Below, piece by piece: positions 61,444 through 64,000 of a stretch of 64,000 bases of DNA. Where the stretch lies: positions 1 through 64,000 of the forward strand of contig CAUZDY010000006.1 in NCBI GenBank assembly GCA_963578805.1. Direction: 5' to 3'. Origin of the DNA: CAUZIB01 sp963578805. Lineage in GTDB: Bacteria; Acidobacteriota; Vicinamibacteria; Vicinamibacterales; UBA8438. The notes under the pieces are model-generated. The model was not told the DNA's origin. It saw only the letters and a program-made list of their open reading frames with translations, and did not search any database. How positions within the stretch are numbered: the first letter of the stretch is position 1; the number at the start of each line of letters is the position of its first letter. A program made the position numbers and the translations under genes.

Positions 61444-61734
61444 GTTATTCCCTCTCCCGCACGCAGGCACCGTCGTTGCCTCGACGCCGGTGCTCAAAAT
61501 AATCTAACTGGAGTAACACCGGAAAGACCGGGACCTTCGCGTCTTGGTCCATTTGGCGAAAAGCTAGGATACTTTCGTGGTTGTCCGTCCAGCGCTGAGA
61601 CGCCTACTATGCGACCATGACCGGCTCTATGTCAAGCCAGAAAACACCAGATGTTGCGTTCAGACTTTAGGGCAAACGCAAGATGTTGTGAAGTGGCCCA
61701 AACAACAGATCCAGCCTGTGATAGAGTCCGCGCG

Positions 61735-62532
61735 GTGACGACCCACAGCGAGTCTACCCTCGCTGACCCGGACCGGCCAGACTGTCCAGATACTCCCGGG
61801 CCGATGTCTGGAGCAACCTCGAGATGGCACCAGCGGCTGACCGCCCTGGTAGAGGTAACCCTATGCTCCGGATACCCGACTCAACTTCTTCTCATCGCGG
61901 TACTGGCAGTCATGGGACTGACCCCGATTGACGAGTCAGGCACGCTGTCGCTGAGCTATATCTTCCTACTGTCGATGACAGATACCGTGCTGCTGCTCTT
62001 CCTGATTTTCTACTTCTTGCGTCAGCACGGGGAGCATCCAGCCGAGATCTTCTTCGGCGATCGACCGCATAGAACTGAACTCCGTCTAGGCCTCGTCCTA
62101 ACGCCGGTCGTGATTGGATTGGCGTTGGGGGGCGCGAGTCTACTGCAGCACCTATGGCCGGCGCTCCGAAACGTTCCAGAAAACCCGTTTGAATCGCTTC
62201 TCAGCTCGCCCTGGAGGGCAGCCGTCTTTGCGGTCGTAGCCGTCGTGGCCGGAGGTGTTCGCGAAGAACTACAGCGGGCGTTCGTGCTTCGTCGTTTCGA
62301 GCGCCATCTAGGTGGTTCAATAGTAGGTCTCGTGGTTTTTAGCCTCGCCTTCGGCCTAGGACACGCACTCCAAGGGTGGGACGCGGCGATGGTGACCGGT
62401 CTGCTCGGAGCGGTGTGGGGAATCATCTACCTCGTGCGACGCAGCGTTGTGTCGACGATTGTCAGCCACTCCGGATTTAATATGATCGAGATCTGCCTAG
62501 CCCTCGCTAGGGTCAGTACCGGAGCCAGCTAA
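61735..62532 (+). CDS. CPBP-family intramembrane protease
   Basis: A polytopic membrane protein of the CPBP/Abi (Rce1-like) family. Key residues: Glu-Glu and Arg in GGVREELQRAFVLRRFERHLGG, His in AFGLGHALQGWDAA, and SHSGFNMIEICL, the last two supplying the other catalytic or metal residues. Seven or so membrane segments run from TQLLLIAVLAVMGLTPID to TGLLGAVWGIIYLV. Rce1-like proteases cleave after prenyl-type sites; bacterial members act in signalling or bacteriocin immunity, substrate unknown. GTG 61735 is a guess; ATG 61651 and ATG 61804 are alternatives. Its end overlaps the next gene by four bases (convergent). Confidence 0.82.
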   Translation: MTTHSESTLADPDRPDCPDTPGPMSGATSRWHQRLTALVEVTLCSGYPTQLLLIAVLAVMGLTPIDESGTLSLSYIFLLSMTDTVLLLFLIFYFLRQHGEHPAEIFFGDRPHRTELRLGLVLTPVVIGLALGGASLLQHLWPALRNVPENPFESLLSSPWRAAVFAVVAVVAGGVREELQRAFVLRRFERHLGGSIVGLVVFSLAFGLGHALQGWDAAMVTGLLGAVWGIIYLVRRSVVSTIVSHSGFNMIEICLALARVSTGAS

Positions 62533-63068
62533 TGGGCGAAGTTCTGACTACCGGGAGGGCTACCTGTGCTTGATACCCGCCTGACCTGTGCCCGGCGCAT
62601 CAAATCTGCTACCCAGTCGTCAATGGCCGCCTCCCTGAGCCCGTCTGCAACGACCTCAAAACGGTTAGCCAGGTACGCGTCGCGTCGAATGTCATCGACG
62701 ATGAGTTGTCGAAGGTCGTCAGGCGCCAGTCCAACGCGGTCGAGGATCAGCTCAAAATCATTGTCACCGGGCAGCTGGCTCCGGACACGCTCCAGTCGTC
62801 GGTCAACAGTGCCGGAGTCAGGCTCGGCCACGACAAATCGATCGACTTGATCGATTACGACCCGACGCTCGATCAGCCATGTCAGCACCTCGACCTCCTG
62901 ACTCGGACCCGCTGGAATATCGACGAGCCTAAGATCGATGAAGGCTCGGACGTCGGAATGCATGATGATTTGACCGTCAACAATCGCGAGAACACGGTCG
63001 AGTATCGCCGTTTGGGCCAGGGTGAAAGCGGGGACGAGGACCGCCGCGATCACGACGCCGACGTTCAT
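62529..63068 (-). CDS. SurA N-terminal-like periplasmic chaperone
   Basis: A 179-residue exported protein with a signal peptide (MNVGVVIAAVLVPAFTLAQ) and the SurA N-domain pattern: ILDRVLAIVDGQIIMHSDVRAFIDLRLV, IERRVVIDQVDRF, ELILDRVGLAPDDLRQLIVDDIRRDAYLANRF. No parvulin PPIase domain follows, so it is chaperone-only. SurA escorts unfolded outer-membrane proteins to the BAM complex, which suits the Omp85 gene just upstream in the same direction (40 bp apart). ATG 63068 is used because it starts the signal; the open frame to 63206 overlaps the Omp85 end. Confidence 0.78.
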   Translation of the reverse strand: MNVGVVIAAVLVPAFTLAQTAILDRVLAIVDGQIIMHSDVRAFIDLRLVDIPAGPSQEVEVLTWLIERRVVIDQVDRFVVAEPDSGTVDRRLERVRSQLPGDNDFELILDRVGLAPDDLRQLIVDDIRRDAYLANRFEVVADGLREAAIDDWVADLMRRAQVRRVSSTGSPPGSQNFAH

Positions 63069-63108
63069 CCAACCGAGGCCGTGGGCCGGCCGCTTCCCGT
63101 AGGGGCGT

Positions 63109-64000
63109 TCAAAAGGCCTGGCCGATGCTGATGTGGAGGGCTGTCGGTCGCTCCAAGTCGCCATTATCAAAGGCCTGGCGGTCCAGTTTAAAACCGAGGT
63201 CAACACGGATCGGACCCACCGGCGACCGGTATCTTACACCGAACCCCGCGCCACTCCGAATTCGGGCAAGACTAGCGCTGCGAATACGATCATAGACGTT
63301 TCCGGCGTCAATAAATCCAACTAGATCGATCGTCCTCGTCACACGGGCACGGAGCTCTGCGTTGAAGATCAGGGTGGCATTCCCGCCTTGTGGAAATCCA
63401 TCCTGATCGATCGTGGCATCGTCACCCAAGCGATCGAGGGCAAACCCCCTGACGGTCGTGTCGCCACCGGCGAAAAAGCGCTCACTCAGGGGTAATTCGC
63501 CAACCTCGACCTCAATGGGCGAGGCGACCACATCGCCAAGGCCCGCCGATTCGACCGGCGTCAGAGGAAACACCTCGACCGACCTAACGAACGGTCTCGC
63601 TAGACCGACACGCGCGCCAGCCGCCACCACGAAACGCGGCGCGCCCGGTACAACCCGATAGACAAAGGCCTGCATGAAAGTCTTAATGAATCCCACTTCT
63701 GAGCCGATGGTCCTCGCCGCTATCTCGGCATCAATACTCAAGACTTCGCCGTCTCGTGGGTCAACTGGATCGTCCCTCGTATCGCGCGCCACACTTCCGG
63801 AAAAGGCCGACAATCGAACTTCTGGAAACAATCGATCGACCAGCGGTTCATCCTCCCGATTCAGTTGCTTGTTCGTCGTGTTGTTCTGACCCCAGCCATA
63901 GTCCAGTGACGTCGTAACCTGTGGCGTCACCTGCTGCGTCACTTGCGCATTGATTCCTCGACTAAACAGATCAAAGCCTGGCCGTATTGCTTGCTCGACA
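63109..64000 (-). CDS. Omp85-family outer-membrane barrel (BamA/TamA-like), C-terminal part
   Basis: The C-terminal portion of an outer-membrane insertase/transporter; the 5' end lies beyond the window (the frame stays open to base 64000). Visible are beta strands with aromatic girdles and the Omp85 lid-lock motif FFAGGDTTVRGF, then VGFIDAGNVYDRI, GAGFGVRYRSPVGPIRVDLGF and the terminal ISIGQAF, whose last Phe is the beta-signal for BAM insertion. BamA versus TamA cannot be decided without the POTRA domains. Followed 40 bp on by a SurA-like gene, so an outer-membrane assembly operon is likely. Confidence 0.85.
   Translation of the reverse strand, partial: VEQAIRPGFDLFSRGINAQVTQQVTPQVTTSLDYGWGQNNTTNKQLNREDEPLVDRLFPEVRLSAFSGSVARDTRDDPVDPRDGEVLSIDAEIAARTIGSEVGFIKTFMQAFVYRVVPGAPRFVVAAGARVGLARPFVRSVEVFPLTPVESAGLGDVVASPIEVEVGELPLSERFFAGGDTTVRGFALDRLGDDATIDQDGFPQGGNATLIFNAELRARVTRTIDLVGFIDAGNVYDRIRSASLARIRSGAGFGVRYRSPVGPIRVDLGFKLDRQAFDNGDLERPTALHISIGQAF

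Noticed and set aside
61444..61734. Cobalamin riboswitch before nrdJ
   Set aside because: No B12-box-like conserved core or matching stem could be seen in the upstream region.
1..64000. CRISPR arrays, transposases, toxin-antitoxin pairs or restriction systems
   Set aside because: None could be recognised on either strand; no regularly spaced repeats were found.

Overview
The window looks like chromosome from an uncultured member of the Acidobacteriota, most likely class Vicinamibacteria. This is inference. It rests on moderately high GC, a Gram-negative envelope (Omp85 barrel, SurA-like chaperone, lipoprotein signal), a class II ribonucleotide reductase, an egtB-egtD pair without egtA/egtC (as in Chloracidobacterium), and a large crop of secreted 'PDLQGIW...PLERP' proteins with a DUF6152 partner. 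No 16S rRNA is present to settle it.

Layout. 0-9.4 kb: LysM/LAS-peptidase protein, msrB, HupE/UreJ-like membrane protein, NHL-repeat lipoprotein, cytochrome c'-like protein, DUF3500 protein, tRNA-His and a PQQ-type beta-propeller protein, with two decayed genes on the minus strand. 9.85-10.23 kb: tRNA-Arg(TCG), tRNA-Arg(CCG), tRNA-Lys(CTT). 10.2-24.8 kb: an accessory region bounded by copies of the tRNA-Lys 3' end (intact gene at 10155, colinear copy at 16295, worn copy near 24756). It carries an FHA-class III cyclase fusion, a Crp/Fnr regulator, a broken cyclic-nucleotide-binding gene, a Tat-type amine oxidase, two cupins, a lower-GC PQQ dehydrogenase, three paralogues of the uncharacterised secreted family and an M20 peptidase. 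24.9-43 kb: mostly exported degradative enzymes (M28, P1 and M20-like peptidases, threonine aldolase, amidohydrolase, aldo/keto reductase), a second cluster of the secreted family with DUF6152, a large polytopic membrane protein with a discoidin-like tail, and a TPR protein. 43-49.3 kb: osmoprotectant ABC importer behind an attenuator-like leader, TerB-like protein, AI-2E transporter, ergothioneine genes. 49.6-56.4 kb: core block tRNA-Leu, tig, clpP, clpX, lon, engB, rpmE. 56.6-64 kb: SDR coupled to a broken DUF547 gene, nrdJ, CPBP protease, SurA-like protein and the C-terminal part of an Omp85 barrel running off the window.

How it fits together. The 49.6-56.4 kb block is protein quality control (trigger factor, ClpXP, Lon) beside ribosome assembly (EngB, L31). 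Stress functions recur: MsrB, ergothioneine, osmolyte uptake, TerB. The rest suggests a heterotroph that exports many hydrolases and quinoproteins. No complete mobile element, transposase, CRISPR array or obvious defence system was seen. The most notable signals are the repeated tRNA-Lys ends, a dispersed palindromic intergenic repeat, the attenuator-like leader before the osmolyte importer, the engB start codon inside a perfect hairpin loop, and the six-member secreted family of unknown function.
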